A program made the translations under genes and the position numbers. A DNA stretch of 64,000 bases from Reticulitermes speratus (taxonomy: Eukaryota; Arthropoda; Insecta; Blattodea; Rhinotermitidae): assembly GCA_021186555.1 (NCBI GenBank), contig JAJKFL010000013.1:35368743-35432742 (forward strand), in the 5' to 3' direction. A model generated the notes under the pieces. The model saw nothing but the letters and a program-made list of their open reading frames with translations. It searched no databases and had not been told where the DNA came from. Positions within the stretch are counted from its first letter, which is position 1; the number at the start of each line of letters is the position of its first letter. Shown one piece after another: positions 22,640-34,187 of this stretch.

Positions 22640-22830
22640 GAGAAAGTGTGCTGCCTTCCGAAATGTAATGCTGTGTCTTCTGGTATGCATGAATTGAATT
22701 TTCAGTGGGACTTCCATAATCAGGACAGATGAAGGGCGTGTAACTAATGATGGGAGGCTGTAGTTTGCTTTGAAATGTCTGTAGCTTAAATATCCACCAG
22801 GCTACACAGTGTCACATCCCATAAAACAGC
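22640..22830. repeat. dispersed repeat ending 'gctacacagtgtcacatccc'
   Basis: It shares its end with copies near 5993, 15262, 23812 and 24415. It contains 'gccttccgaaatgtaatgc', possibly a decayed hammerhead 3' half. Confidence 0.4.
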
Positions 22831-23689
22831 AGTCTTAAAAATCAGGTGTTACTCTATGAAAGGAAGTGCGACTAGTTTAAAGAAAGTAGAAGGTTGCTTC
22901 CGTTTATTTGTCTTTCGCTTTCAAGATGGCACCAAGTCTGTTCCACTATGAGGAAGAATATAGGCTCCCTCCCGCCTTGCATTGCGCGTTGGGACGACCT
23001 TGTACTTCTCAATCGATTTTGTAACCTCCTACATGGGCATCATACCTCACGATATTCTTTTGTGTGACTTATTCTTAGGAGAGTTTCACTCCGAAACATT
23101 TCGGTACTCTAATGTCTGATGTTGGGCATCATCCTGTGCACGATATGACGATTACTGTTGTTTTCAAATAGCATTTACAGACGTGACAGTTCAGGATCGA
23201 CTTCCTAAGCACAGATATCCCCTAAGTAACGCAATACTTGCTTTCAAAAGCGTGGTCACGGAACTAAAAAATTTTGTTACTCCTTTGACTTCATTACCAC
23301 AAATTCAGATAACTTGTGAAGCCGAGGCAGCTCATTCGATGTAGTGACTACGCTATTGGGAATTTTGTTTTGATTTCTGATAAGGGGAAGAGGTTTTTCT
23401 TTTCTCACAAGGGTCCAGAACGGCTATGGTGCCTTATCACGGTCCAAATTAGTGGGTACAAGTGGGGTTTTTTTCCCCAGGCGTAAAACGATCATCGCAT
23501 GAAGCTGATGAGTCACCTCCATGTACTATCAAGGTTAAGAATACCTTCGTGGCTTGCATAAAAACCGCTGTACCATTGTTCCTCAAATCCAGGTTAAGGT
23601 AATGCATTGAAGTTTTTGCCACTCATTAAACCATATATAGAATTCAATTTGTTTTTTTAACCGGTAACTTAATTGAAGATTAATTTTTT

Positions 23690-23850
23690 TCTGGAAATTG
23701 ACATGGTGTATTTGGTAGACGCTTTGGTGGAACCTGCTGCTTCCGTCTTCAGGGTAGGAAATAGGTCGAATATGGATAGGAGGGGAGGAAGGATCGGTAA
23801 CATATTTTCGCTCATACCTACTTACACGGCGTCGCATTCCAGAACAAAAT
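23690..23850 (-). mobile_element. decayed hammerhead-bearing repeat, 'acggcgtcac' subfamily
   Basis: On the minus strand CTGAAGA (23746-23752 on plus as TCTTCAG) is followed by C and a GGAAGCAGCAGGTTCC-type hairpin arm; GAAA has become CAAA and the triplet is GTC. The plus-strand end is 'acttacacggcgtcgcattcc', matching other members. Confidence 0.45.
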
Positions 23851-24016
23851 AATCATTATAGTGGCCGCGTGAAAAACTCAAATTTTAAACTAGTATGTTA
23901 TACATGTCACCGAAATCTTGGACGATGTGCGTCGTTTGAGGCTACAAGACCTACAACGTCCAGTGACACTGACTCGCTCTTCTGACGGGCCCACCACAGC
24001 AGGTTCTAACTCTCCA

Positions 24017-24064
24017 TCATATCCTTGAAGACGGAGACAGACCCAGTCTCCGAAACGTTGTGGG
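24017..24064 (+). ncRNA. hammerhead-like motif, C3 changed
   Basis: CTTGAAGA, extra C, helix II GGAGAC-(7 nt)-GTCTCC (6 bp perfect), GAAA, ACGT, triplet GTT. As at 22315 the C3 position is T, so it is probably inactive as written. Confidence 0.35.
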
Positions 24065-24519
24065 TTGTTTAGCGCGAGATGTTGGACGGCGTCCAAAGTA
24101 ACAGACATGTTTATTACAACAGGCAGTCGTCATAATTCTTTAAGGTTGAATTAGTTATATCTTAATCTTGTGCCGGATGTGGAAACGCAGACTTGCATCT
24201 CGTAATCAGACATGTTTCTGTGTGACATGCGAGACTGTTACGGAGGTCAGTGTGAAGACAGTCGTAGTTTGGGAGGCGAGGCGGCGAAGTCTGTTAGAAA
24301 AGTGGTGACGTGTCATAGGAACCTGCTGCGTACTATCACCAGAGTGGATGAATCATAACACTACCCCTACTAGGAGGCGGCAGGTAACACTGTAATGTGG
24401 GTACACAAGTACTAGACTACACGGCGTCATAACCCAAAATACATATCTGGGTCAGATATGTTACTTGGTCACCTGGACCCACTTCTGTTTTAGTTACACC
24501 GATATTCAATTATTTTTTG

Positions 24520-24708
24520 ACCCTGTATCAGCCTACACAGCCTCCTGTACAATGGGTCATTCCCGTAAAGCGGCAGGAACGTGGCGTTGACCACCCACCC
24601 CATCTAGCGCCGAGGCTAAAGAAAGAGTAGAGCTATACCTCTACTCCCCCTCTGGGCCTTCATGGCCTGTTCTAGGGTGAATTTTACCTTTACCTTTACC
24701 CTGTATCA
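24520..24708 (+). mobile_element. SINE family 1, 5'-truncated, 11-bp TSD
   Basis: A perfect repeat ACCCTGTATCA (24520-24530, 24698-24708) flanks 24531-24697, which starts inside the family 1 body at 'gcctacacagcctcctgtac' and runs to the 3' end. The tRNA head is absent: 5' truncation at insertion, not later deletion, because the duplication abuts the truncated end. Confidence 0.9.
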
Positions 24709-25164
24709 AGTGTTGTAGTTACAAAAATTTGAATTGGACTTCGTACGTTTGTTGTAAAGATGGTAGAGAAGGATGTTGGAAGAAAGATAAGTAGATAAAG
24801 AAAAAATGGAAGGAGGCGTCTTTATAATGGTTTTCTCTGTATCTATATCATTGTCACCATTGTCAGTCATTTATCTGGACCTGAGAAGCAGAAGGATTAA
24901 GTCCAATTTTTGTCATACTTGAATAACACATTATTTTTCTTAGAAATGTAAGGTCTTTCAGATGCAGATGGTTGTAAGTACAAAGGCTGGCCCAGTGCAG
25001 CTGGACTAAGAATTAAATAGCAGTAAGCCTTATACTGGTCTAAGAAAAACTATGTATTATTTCAAACATAACATTGGACTTACACCCTTCTGCTTCTCAT
25101 GTCCAGTTATTCTGAGTTACTTATTTGTGTTGTATTTAAGGGCTGCGTGTCTCGGGCGGCATAG

Positions 25165-25400
25165 CGTCGAATGATACTGTGATTACTGAGTGGTGAATTG
25201 GACAGAATGTTGAGGGGTACGGTAGTGGCATAATTTTGGGCGATGTCCCGGAATTTACATAAAGGGGCTGAGGAAAGTAACAAATTCCTCGATTCAGTTT
25301 GCTCTTTCCCCGGGTTTGGGTTTAAACTCGCAACATCCTGCATGTGAAGCAGGCGTGCTGCCCGCCAGTCAACGGATATACATTTTGAGTGAGATAAAAC
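25165..25400 (+). mobile_element. dispersed repeat with tRNA-like end (minus-strand head)
   Basis: Plus-strand blocks 'gtggtgaattggacag' and 'cccggaatttacataaagg' resemble the 17826 and 49768 copies. At the right end the minus strand has a tRNA-like anticodon arm, CCTGC-TTCACAT-GCAGG, followed by a B-box-like 'gagtttaaaccc'. This suggests a SINE whose head lies at the right. Confidence 0.4.
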
Positions 25401-25404
25401 GAGG

Positions 25405-25452
25405 CAGACAGACAGACAGACAGGCAGACAGACAGACAAGCAGGCAGGCAGG
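25405..25452. repeat. (CAGA)n/(GCAG)n simple repeat
   Basis: Interrupted tetranucleotide run. Confidence 0.9.
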
Positions 25453-25699
25453 GAAATGAAGCGTGTTTAGAGAAGATCATTTTGTGATGCCAGTTTCCGT
25501 GTCTGTATGTGTAAAGCCTCAGCTGTCCATTCGTCTGCTATTGAGCAAACCCTGTCAGACTACAACATTTTTCCGTTTGTTTTAGTCATAACAGCGTAAA
25601 AAGCCTGAAAAGTTCAAACGTCAGAGATGTTTGGTGTGCAGGGTTGTCTGTGACACGATGCTGAGACATTAATAAATCATACATTATGAAACAAATCCT

Positions 25700-26084
25700 T
25701 TTTGTCCTTTGTTTATGGTCCATGCTTATTTGTTTCATTCCATCCGGTTGATTCCTTCAGTTGTTGGGTTATCTTCGAATATTTTACTCCATTTCGTTAT
25801 AATTTGTTCATTTTTATTTGATTTTTATTTAAATAATTATTTGTGTTATTTATGTGTTAGTCTGTCGGTTTTCCGTTATTTATTTTTCATTTCCTCACTT
25901 TTTATTCGCTTCTACTGTTATTTTCTCTGGCACCTTTTTTATAGGTTTTATCATTCATTTGTTTCTCACAAATTTTCTTTCCTTCTCTCGTACATTGTTA
26001 TTTACTTGATGACTCATCCTATTGTGTTTTCGATATTAACAAATATCAATCGGATTTTCAGTACAACACTACTCTATATTTAAT
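25700..26084. other. T-rich block
   Basis: A 124-codon plus-strand frame lies here, F/Y/I/L-rich with no motif. Composition explains it; not called as a gene. Confidence 0.4.
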
Positions 26085-26290
26085 ATGGTTTAGCTACATG
26101 TTTTGGTCCTTTTATGGACCATCATTATGCTGTTGTATAAAACTTATAAAATAAAGGCAAACGCGTACACAAGAATATAGCCTCCCAAGCATTTTGTATA
26201 TATTGCGTTTTACCTGAAGATGGCCATGTCGCCCGAAACATGCGATGAATGCTAAATTATGTAAAGAATAAAAATTTATCTGTAATTGAC
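26085..26290. mobile_element. small foldback-like element with two decayed hammerhead motifs
   Basis: A minus-strand half motif at about 26092-26135 ('ctacatgttttggtcc...ggaccatcat') faces a plus-strand copy at 26208-26245, the same divergent arrangement as the larger foldbacks. Confidence 0.45.
26208..26245 (+). ncRNA. hammerhead-like motif, degenerate helix III
   Basis: CTGAAGA (26214-26220), extra T, helix II GGC/GCC, GAAA (26234-26237), then 'catgcgat', where the GTA triplet has been lost. Confidence 0.3.
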
Positions 26291-26808
26291 GGTTATTTCA
26301 GTATAGTTTAATACACTTCTCCTTATAATTTTTTGTCCTTTTTGTTATTATCATAGAAGCTATAGTATGTAAAATCCTGAATTACTAAAATTAAAATTTA
26401 TTGAACCAAAATGTTTCAATATATTGATGTCCGCTTCGCTTATCTGTCTTCTAGTCTTGTTAAGTGACGTGTGATGAAAGCTGAGCGCGTATGAGGTTAT
26501 GCGTTCATTTTTTATTTTGTTTTGTTGTTCTTATGTCCGAATTTGAAGTTTCTGTTTTTTTTAGATAAGACTTTGGATGTTTCTGTTTTGTATGTTTTTC
26601 TTATCTGCGAAGTTTTTGAATTATTTTCTTGCTACAGTAATCAGGTATATTTTGATACAGTATTCTTGTCTTTGTACGTCACGTGTTTTTGCCACACACT
26701 TAGACTTCAACGTGTTTAGCGTATATATATATATAATCCTCTTTTCTCAGTTTTAATTTTTGGCCTTTTTATCCAAGTATTTTATATATCTTTTAAATTT
26801 CCTTTTAA

Positions 26809-27094
26809 ATTGTATTACTACGTGGGCCGCGATAGCTCAGTCGGTACAGCTACCCTGTACGGGCTGGACCGTCCGGGAATTCCGGTGGGGGCGAGATTTT
26901 CCGCACTCGTCCAGACTGGCCCTGGGGCCCACCAAGCTTCGTATTCAGTGGCAAAGCGGCTGGGGAGTGGCGTTGACCACCACCCTCATCTAGCGCCGAG
27001 GTGAAAGAAAGAGTAGAGTTATATTTATATTCCCCTGCTGGGGCTTCATTACCTGTTCTAGAGTGACCGTTACCATTACCTATTGTATTTCTAC
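26809..27094 (+). mobile_element. SINE family 1, full length, 13-bp TSD
   Basis: Repeats ATTGTATTACTAC (26809-26821) and ATTGTATTTCTAC (27082-27094) flank the element at 26822-27081. The head 'gggccgcgatagctcagtcgg' is the most complete 5' end in the window; the B box has been shortened to 'ggaattccgg'. Body blocks match 3923-4195. Confidence 0.9.
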
Positions 27095-27985
27095 ACTACC
27101 GTTTTTTATTTCCCTCTGCTGGCTTCTTAATTTCTTTCTGTCTTTACTGACGGATGCTTTTTGAACTGTATTGAATTTTCATTATATTGGTGACGAACTG
27201 GGAATAATTTGCAAGGAATCTCTCGTACGCCTGTTTCATATCACTGCCTCAGTATATGGAAAAAGTAACTGATAAAATTCACAACGTATTTCATTTGATA
27301 TGATTGACATCTTTTCTTGCTTTAGAACACAGGTCCTCTCAAAGCGAAGCAATAATTTTAACCTCTGCACCGCCAGATTTGTTCCACACTGCTTTGCCTT
27401 TCTTCAGTTTCGTTATTTCTTCTTTTGTGTCTGAAGAGCATTCTTTTCCTTCTGCTTAGTATTTTTTTTCCTTTCAGTATTCTTCCTTTTGTCCTTCTTG
27501 CCTTCTTACTTTAGCGCCACAGTCTGTGTAGCGTCTGAACCCTGACAATCAGTAATTGAGCTGTGAAACCCCCGTCAGTAAACAGCCTTCAGCGTCTGTT
27601 GATGACCAGTTCATGGCGTGTTTAATGGAACCGGCCGACCATTTGTGAAGAGATAATCAAATATTACTGGAGAACATTTCACTGACTTTACGTCTTATTA
27701 TCCACGTCATCAATGGGCCGCAATATAAGACTCTCCAAGGAGCTGTTTACGACCCTCACATTAGCAGTAATTATTATAGTGTTATGAATACCCTTCTGAT
27801 TTAGCATCACGCCAGTCATGGTCTGAGTGTCAAATGAACGTAATGTTCTTACGCGTTCCCCCATTGCTTCCGGTTGTCTAGTCCCAGCAGTCTTTCGTTA
27901 CTCTATTCACCCGATGTATAAAATTTGAGTTTTACGCTATCGTGTGCGTCCATACATACATTTCTTGGTTGTGATGTGGTGTAGT
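27095..27985. other. anonymous sequence
   Basis: Nothing recognisable. Confidence 0.4.
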
Positions 27986-28065
27986 CTTACTGGTGAATAA
28001 CGACGTTTCGGAGGTACGCCACTTCAGCCCCTGAAGATGGAGGCAGAGTGTCTACTGGTAAGACT
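27986..28065 (-). ncRNA. partial hammerhead-like motif
   Basis: Minus strand 'cctccgaaacgtcg' gives GAAA, ACGT and triplet GTC, but the 5' core is broken up ('ctgaagtgg'). Confidence 0.25.
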
Positions 28066-28350
28066 ACTGTACGAGGCAGCACAAATTGTGATACTATGAT
28101 CTCAACGCGATATGCAGTAAAAGTTAGGCATTCAACACCGTGACAGGGTAAGATGTTTATTCGCTCAGACTCTAGTGTACTCGTTTTATGAAGGTAAAAG
28201 GAAAGAAGAATAATGAGTAGAAAGAAAGAAAGAAAGAGGGTGTAGTGAGTATTTAATATTATCCATGTTCCATGCACTAAGATAATTGTACAATATTTAT
28301 TCCAACAATGCACAACAGTTAGATGCAAAATTATACAATCATATAGCAAG

Positions 28351-28392
28351 CCTCCTACATGTTTCGGCCTTTTTCGACCGTCTTCAGAGAGG
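28351..28392 (-). ncRNA. hammerhead-like motif with well-paired helix I
   Basis: Minus strand: CCTCT, CTGAAGA, extra C, helix II GGTC-(6 nt)-GGCC (with one G-U), GAAA, ACATGT, triplet GTA, GGAGG. CCTCT/GGAGG forms 5 bp including one wobble. No inverted sister copy is obvious nearby. Confidence 0.5.
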
Positions 28393-28393
28393 T

Positions 28394-30013
28394 ATTCGAC
28401 AAAGAAGAATACAACATTAGTTAAGTGTGTCATAGATATGTAATTGTAGAGTTAAAATCAGATGTTAAAATTATATAAATATGATCAAAAAGTAAGCCTA
28501 TCGTGCAACATCTGTCGCAGAAGGTCAACTTCGTTTTCGGGGATTTGTCCCTGTGTCTTTTGTTGCTGTTTATGTCGCCATGGATGGGTGGGAGTTAGTG
28601 CATCTATTACAAGGAAAGGAAAATTTAGGCCTATGGGTCTGAAGGTTTTCAGGTAGTACCGGCTTGTGCGTTTGGTAAAAAGTTGGTTGGGAAGGTAAAG
28701 CGTTGGGGATTGAAGAAGGTAACGTGATAGACACTAGAGTGTTTTGAATAAGCAGCAGAAGAAAGAAGTTGTGCATTTAGTGTATATTTGGCTGAATTTT
28801 GATATGAGCTGTGGAGGGCTGACTAATGGTGAGGTTTTGATGTTAATACTCGAAAATGTTGCCTTCGGTTTACTGTTTTTTACTGCAGGCCTAATACAGA
28901 ATACCCATAGATATCATAGGGTTTACTTCATACTTTCAACAATAAATGCGGTAACCATGGCTGTTAAAGTGATATGCAGGTATTTTAGGAGACTTTTACG
29001 GCGCGATTGGAATCCTCAAGCCAGTTTATCTTTTAAATTGAATTGGCGTAAATTAATTTCTTAATCTGAACGTTATTCCTTGTTTTAAGCTTTAGCTACT
29101 CCATAGTAACTGGAACTACAAAGAAGTCGTGGCCTTTGGACTGATTGACCCTGAAACTTAAAACAATTTTTGGCATCTACTGACCAGCGTAACAAGCCAG
29201 AAGTTTTGACTCTTAAATTAGTACTGAGATTAGGAAATAAAAGTTTTGCTCATGTAATTAAAAAGAATTTAGAAAAAGACTCAAATCGCAACCGAAGAAT
29301 AACTCCACTCCCAATACTTGCATATTGCTTTAACAGCCGTGCGTTTTGTATGTACTGGTAGAGTATTGTTTGGTCCTCGGTAGGCAGGTTACATTTTTAT
29401 ACAGTGTACTAGCTGGAAGGCAGAGACATTTTAGTACAGTAATATATTTCTTCACAAGTTGCAGCTAGCAGACACGACTGCTGGCATCACAGGAAACGTA
29501 TCGTGAGACAGATATTGAGGAAACTCCTGTGAGTTTCAGAAAAACAAATATCCTAAATAAAGTCTCACTGCCTTGCATTACACAGTCTCCACTCTTACGG
29601 CACCAGCATCTTTGTTCTTTTTTGATTGCTTGCGTCTTTGTATGTCTGTGGCGAGATGTCGACTTCTAACAGCGGAGGTCTGAAATCAGTGCCAGAGCAG
29701 AACGTGTCAAAATTACGGTGGCCAGAATTTTAGAATAACAAGTTTTTCTCCAAGCGCCTTGAGTTCTTCTGTCAGTTATCATTCCATCAATGTTCCATAC
29801 TTATCCATCATCAGTGGCTGGTAAGATAGACCACAGTGTCAATGGACTAAAGCTCACCCTGCACCAAGGATTAGATCATAATATCTGTTGTGTTCCTTCT
29901 TTCGGTTCTTTCCTTTTCTTTCATACATAACCAATTCTTCCTCCATCTCTTTATTTTCCGTTACACCAAAATTAACGTGGAAGATTTAGATGTAGATGGC
30001 ACAACACTACAAT
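28394..30013. other. anonymous sequence
   Basis: The 106-codon plus frame at 28744-29064 is partly hydrophobic but has no recognisable domain or start context. No repeats were matched. Confidence 0.35.
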
Positions 30014-30272
30014 TAATGTGTTTTACACTAGTAGACACTATACCAACACATGCACTTACTGTTAAAACATTAATAGTTTTTAAAAAAACCAAGCCCTACA
30101 TATGTTTCGGCCAGCTAACTGGCCATCATCACGGGCAACTAGCATATGTATGTAGGACGTGGTTTTTTTTAAAAACTATTAATGTTTTAATAGTAAGTGC
30201 ATGTGTTGGTATAGTGTCTACTAATGTTAATAAACATGCACGGTGAAAATAATATTAAGTAATGTGTTTTAC
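30014..30272. mobile_element. short foldback element with perfect 13-bp TSD
   Basis: TAATGTGTTTTAC at 30014-30026 and 30260-30272 flanks a 233-bp insert. Arms of about 70 bp (30028-30097 and 30156-30227) are near-perfect inverted repeats. A hammerhead-like motif fills the loop on the minus strand. Beyond the right arm is the tail 'catgcacggtgaaaataat', also seen at 14255-14275, 1994-2010 and, inverted, 52170-52185. Confidence 0.78.
30093..30136 (-). ncRNA. hammerhead-like motif, C3 to G
   Basis: Minus strand: GCCC, GTGATGA (C3 replaced by G), extra T, helix II GGCC-(8 nt)-GGCC with flanking pairs, GAAA, ACATATGT, triplet GTA, GGGC. Helix I GCCC/GGGC pairs 4 of 4. Confidence 0.42.
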
Positions 30273-30968
30273 GTTTTGGGGACGTGGAGAAGTTTGGACT
30301 GGCTCAGGTGATGTCACTGTTGATGTTGATACTTTTACCCTTGTTAATTAACGATGCAATAAATAACGCCAGACTGTGAACATAATTACATGTACAGTTG
30401 ATATGCTGACATAATGAAGGAAGTGACGTAATGACATGTCATACAGTGGAAACATCTGCACTGTGCTCCGCGGTGGATCGCAGTGGTTTGTGACGTCACG
30501 CGAGTTACGTTTAGTAGATGAAGAATCCTGTCAGGCATTATCTGCGAAGAACAGCTGCCTCTGTTTCTGGGTTACGTATTTTACGATGCTGTATTAACTG
30601 CAGAGATTAAGAAGGTTTTATAAAGAAATATTGGGTAGCAGGGTGAAGTACGCCTAAATATCACAAGAGATTCATTCACATATATGCCTACTCTATTCTT
30701 ATTTCTTCAGTCTGAGAGGTCGTAAACAACACAACAACTAAAAAGACAAAATTAAATAACTGATTGAGAGTATAACAGACGGTCATCTGGTCTAGAAATG
30801 TCATAGCATTTATGGAACTTGTAAGTAAAGTTGTGCTAGTGCATGATATGAAAACATATGTGAGAGTTAAATTGCTCATTTACATGCTTACACAGCAGCC
30901 TAATAGCCAACTAAAAACCAGCAATAAGACACAACAGGACATGGAATGTACATATAACGTAATATCTA

Positions 30969-31455
30969 GGCGCGTTCGAGTAACCATTGTTGCCATAGAG
31001 GAGCAATAAATATTACATATTCTGAGTGTGTTTTTAGTCTTTGTTGTCCAGCATGCAAAGTGCATGCGCCGTGCTATATTGTCATCTGTGGCCTCTCCGG
31101 CTGTGCAGTATGTTTCCACAATATCTGATAAATGGTACCATTTTCGGAAAAAAAAAGTTATTGAACTTACAATGTGTGTTTTGATTTTCTCTAGAACTTT
31201 GGTCTGAAATATTTCTCACTCCAAGAAGAATTCAGCGAAATATTATCATAAATGTACATAGGTTTTTATATAAAGTACGCGTTATTCCTGTCAGATTTTG
31301 TGAAACTTGAACTTTTTCAACAGATTTTCGAAAAATACTCAAATACAAAATTTCGTGAAAATCCGTCCATTGGGAGTCGAGTTGTTCCATACGGACGGAC
31401 GGACAGACAGACAGACGAAGCTAGTAATCTCTTTTCGGAATTTTGCGAACGCTCT
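30969..31455. mobile_element. inverted-repeat element, copy B
   Basis: It matches copy A (15386-15892) over its length, starting GGCGCGTTCGAGTAA and ending near 'ttttgcgaacgctct'. The right terminal repeat is more degraded than in copy A. Contains the same 'cggacggacggacagacag' run. No ORF. Confidence 0.68.
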
Positions 31456-31593
31456 TAACAAGTGAAATACGCCTGTACATACATAAGAATATACACAATA
31501 ATAATATAATTAAGAATAATAACAATAATAATGATTCAACTTACGAGAGGGTCGAAATACGCGTAGGCTTTGCATATATACTAGGCAGGGATG

Positions 31594-32918
31594 TACGAGG
31601 TCTGTCCAAAAGTATCCGACCTTGGGCCGGGAAAAAAAAGTTCTGTATCTGGGTGGTTACAATACCTAATCCCCTTCAAAGTAGGCCCCTTGTGACTCCA
31701 CACACTTAGCCCAGCGGTCCTTCCATCGCTGGAAGCAATTCTGGAAGGCTGTTTTGGAATAGTGTGCAGCTGCACCGTCGCGTTCTGTAAGATGTCCTCG
31801 CGGCTGTCAAAACGGGAGCCTTTTAGCGGTGTCTTCAATCTCGGGAACAGCCAGAAATCACAAGGAGCCATGTCAGGAGAGTAGGGAGCCTGGCGAACCT
31901 GCGGAATGCCGTGCTTAGCCAGGAAACCCTGGATCAGGTGTGATGAATGAGCTGGGGCATTGTCATGATGCAGCTGCCAGTTGCGTGCGTCCCACAGCTC
32001 CGGTCTCTTGCGCCGAACTGCATCACGAAGATGACGGAGGACTTCTTGGTAGTACTCCTTATTAACAGTTTGGCCTAGTGGTGCGTACTCATGATGCACA
32101 ACACCCCGGTAATCGAAGAAAACAGTCAGTATCACCTTCACATTGCTCCGAACGTGTCGTGCTTTTTTGGGCCTCGGGGATGTTGAATGCTTCCATTGTG
32201 ACGACTGGACCCTGGTTTCCGGGTCATATCCGTACACCCACGACTCGTCACCAGTGATCACAGTCTTCAGGAACTCAGGATCCCTGTTGGCGCACTCCAG
32301 CATGTCCTGCGCGACCTCAAGGCGGAGTTGTTGCTGCTCCGGCGAAAGCAGCTTGGGCACAAATTTTTCCGCCACTCTTCGCATGCCCACATCCTCAGTT
32401 AAAATCGTGTTTGCGGAACCTCTGCTGATCCCAACCTCATCAACAATTTCCCGGACGGTCAAACGACGGTCCTCCATAATCATTGTCCGCACTTTGTCAA
32501 TGACATCAGCATTTGACGGTCTCCCGGAACGCTGGTCACTGTCCGCCGACATGCGTCCATCTTTAAAGCGGTTGAACCACTCTTTAATTTGAGTGACCCC
32601 CATTGCATCATCACCGAAAGCCTGCTGAATTTTGCGGATTGTTTCCGCTTGGGTATCTACAAGTTTCTGACAAAACTTGATGCAGTATCGCTGCTCCAAA
32701 CATTCTGTCATCTTGAGCGAAACGAGAATGCGACGAACACGTGTTACACCACTTCGCTATCTGGCAGCGACAGACGCATCCGGCGGTGTTGCGAGGCAGC
32801 AAAAAATCACGCATGCGCATGAAAGTCCCTTCTACCACTACGCTCAGTTTCCCCACCCTTTCGACATTAGTTACCGCGGGAAAAATCATAGTCGGATACT
32901 TTTTGGACAGCCCTCGTA
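31594..32918 (-). mobile_element. mariner (Tc1/mariner, DD34D) transposon, near-intact
   Basis: The element is 1321 bp (31596-32916), flanked by TA at 31594-31595 and 32917-32918, the duplicated target of this superfamily. Terminal inverted repeats are CGAGGTCTGTCCAAAAGTAT and, from the other end, CGAGGGCTGTCCAAAAAGTA, continuing to about 27 bp with a substitution and a one-base indel. Length, ends and a single transposase gene are those of a complete mariner. Low decay suggests a recent arrival relative to the rest of the window. Confidence 0.96.
31666..32711 (-). pseudogene. mariner transposase, one frameshift near the C-terminus
   Basis: The product cuts and pastes the element through its terminal repeats, acting in the nucleus. 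From Met at 32711, residues 1-320 are open. The N-terminal half shows two helix-turn-helix regions (about 20-60 and 83-110) separated by an SGRPS linker. The catalytic half shows TGDESWVYGYDP with D155, HHDNAPAHS with D250 and YSPDMAPCDFWLFPRLK with D285; 34 residues separate the last two, the DD34D signature. After K320 the frame changes: in the next frame the expected mariner ending, FQ.CFQRWKDRW and ...YFEGD, is intact and stops at 31666-31668. One missing A in the run at 31752-31755 (plus T) explains this. As written the frame reads on out to 31581, past the element end, with an abnormal tail. A sequencing error in the A run is possible. Subfamily not assigned. Confidence 0.93.
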
Positions 32919-33009
32919 TGTGTGTTGTGTGTCCTGTTGTTTTAATGTACGAGTAAGTCTCATTATTCATATTAGTTCTCTGGCTGGAAGTGATACGAAA
33001 GGATGGAAG

Positions 33010-33285
33010 CGCGTGAAGCTTTTGTATCCGCTGTGAATTATATCGTACACAAACTGCAGGGAATTAAGCTATTGTATCCGCTATGAATCGTGTTGTACAC
33101 CACACTACAATGTATGAAACTTTTTGTCCGCTGTGAGTCATATCGTAAGCCAGACTACAGTGTATGGACCTACTCTGTGCACTGTGAATGATATTAAGGC
33201 TATACACCAAACTACAGCGCATGCAGCTATAGTATCCGCTGTGAATCATACATTCTACACCAATCGACAATGCTTCATATCCCAA
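33010..33285. repeat. degenerate ~50-bp tandem repeat, 5 units
   Basis: 'tatccgctgtgaatcatatc' and variants recur at about 33025, 33075, 33126, 33176 and 33233, followed by 'tacaccaaactacagtgtatg'. Units are diverged. Confidence 0.65.
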
Positions 33286-33464
33286 TATACTCTGTAGTTA
33301 AAATTTGCCGTAACGAATTCCTTCTTATCTTGTCGCTGTTTTTGGATCTTTGACTAATTTTTTACAATTCATGTGTATATTTACTTGCCAGATTTGGCTA
33401 CCTGTTTGTATGTGTATTTACCTTTCATTATTGTGTTATTGTTTTAAAGATTACCGTATTGTGG

Positions 33465-33560
33465 GACGTGACGCCGTGTGACCTGGTAGAAACTTGACGA
33501 ACGTTTCGGAGGGGCCTGCTGCTTCTATCTTCAGGATAGATACTCTGGGGCTTTAATCAA
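33465..33560 (-). mobile_element. hammerhead-bearing repeat, 'acggcgtcac' subfamily
   Basis: Left end 'gtgacgccgtgtgacctgg' is followed by a minus-strand motif at 33496-33538: CTGAAGA, extra T, an AGAAGCAGCAGG-type arm, GAAA, ACGT, triplet GTT. Helix II is weak. The same order is seen at 45735-45860. Confidence 0.42.
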
Positions 33561-34166
33561 TTTCTGCAAGACTATAAAGGCATCTCACTCGGCAATTCGG
33601 TAGTCTTCACCGTAACTTATGCGACAAACTGAAGCCTCGTACGTGTCATTATTCTCGTTTTCTTTCATCTAGACTATATTCTGTTTCGTCCTGTAAGCTT
33701 TGATGTGTCAGTCCTTTTAAGCTACATTTCTCAGTGTCGATGTTTTCTTCCTCCAACTCTTCAACTTGTCTCCTTAAATGTTCTTGCAGTAATTCATCAT
33801 TTTTTTGTCTGTTGTATGAACTTGGATGTGATGGTGGTTTCTGGATGTGTCTAGACAATCTGTGCGGAGTTATTCGTTTTACTTTGCGCTATGTACTGGG
33901 TTTCGTCTTTAATGGTGGGCTGAAGAAAGGACTGAAGATATTTCAGACAAAATACTGTGGCGAATGTTTAAATCTGAGAGATGGAAACACAAAGGAAATG
34001 AAGAAGGTTTTATAAAATAAAGGGTTCCATTTTGCTGAACCTAAACAATTTTGTGACGTGACTTATTTCGCCGCACAGAACTTTAAACTTCGCCACGAAA
34101 TTAAAATGTTTGTGTGTTTCAATTGCAGTTTTAACAGTTCTGCCTAGTTAGTTCCATCTGTTGATG

Positions 34167-34187
34167 GGTCGGGGGGGGGGGGGGGAG
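34167..34187 (+). repeat. poly-G run
   Basis: A G tract of about 15 bases, interrupted only at its edges. Confidence 0.9.

Noticed and set aside
28744..29064. 106-codon plus frame with a hydrophobic stretch
   Set aside because: No recognisable domain, no start or splice evidence; size is compatible with chance.
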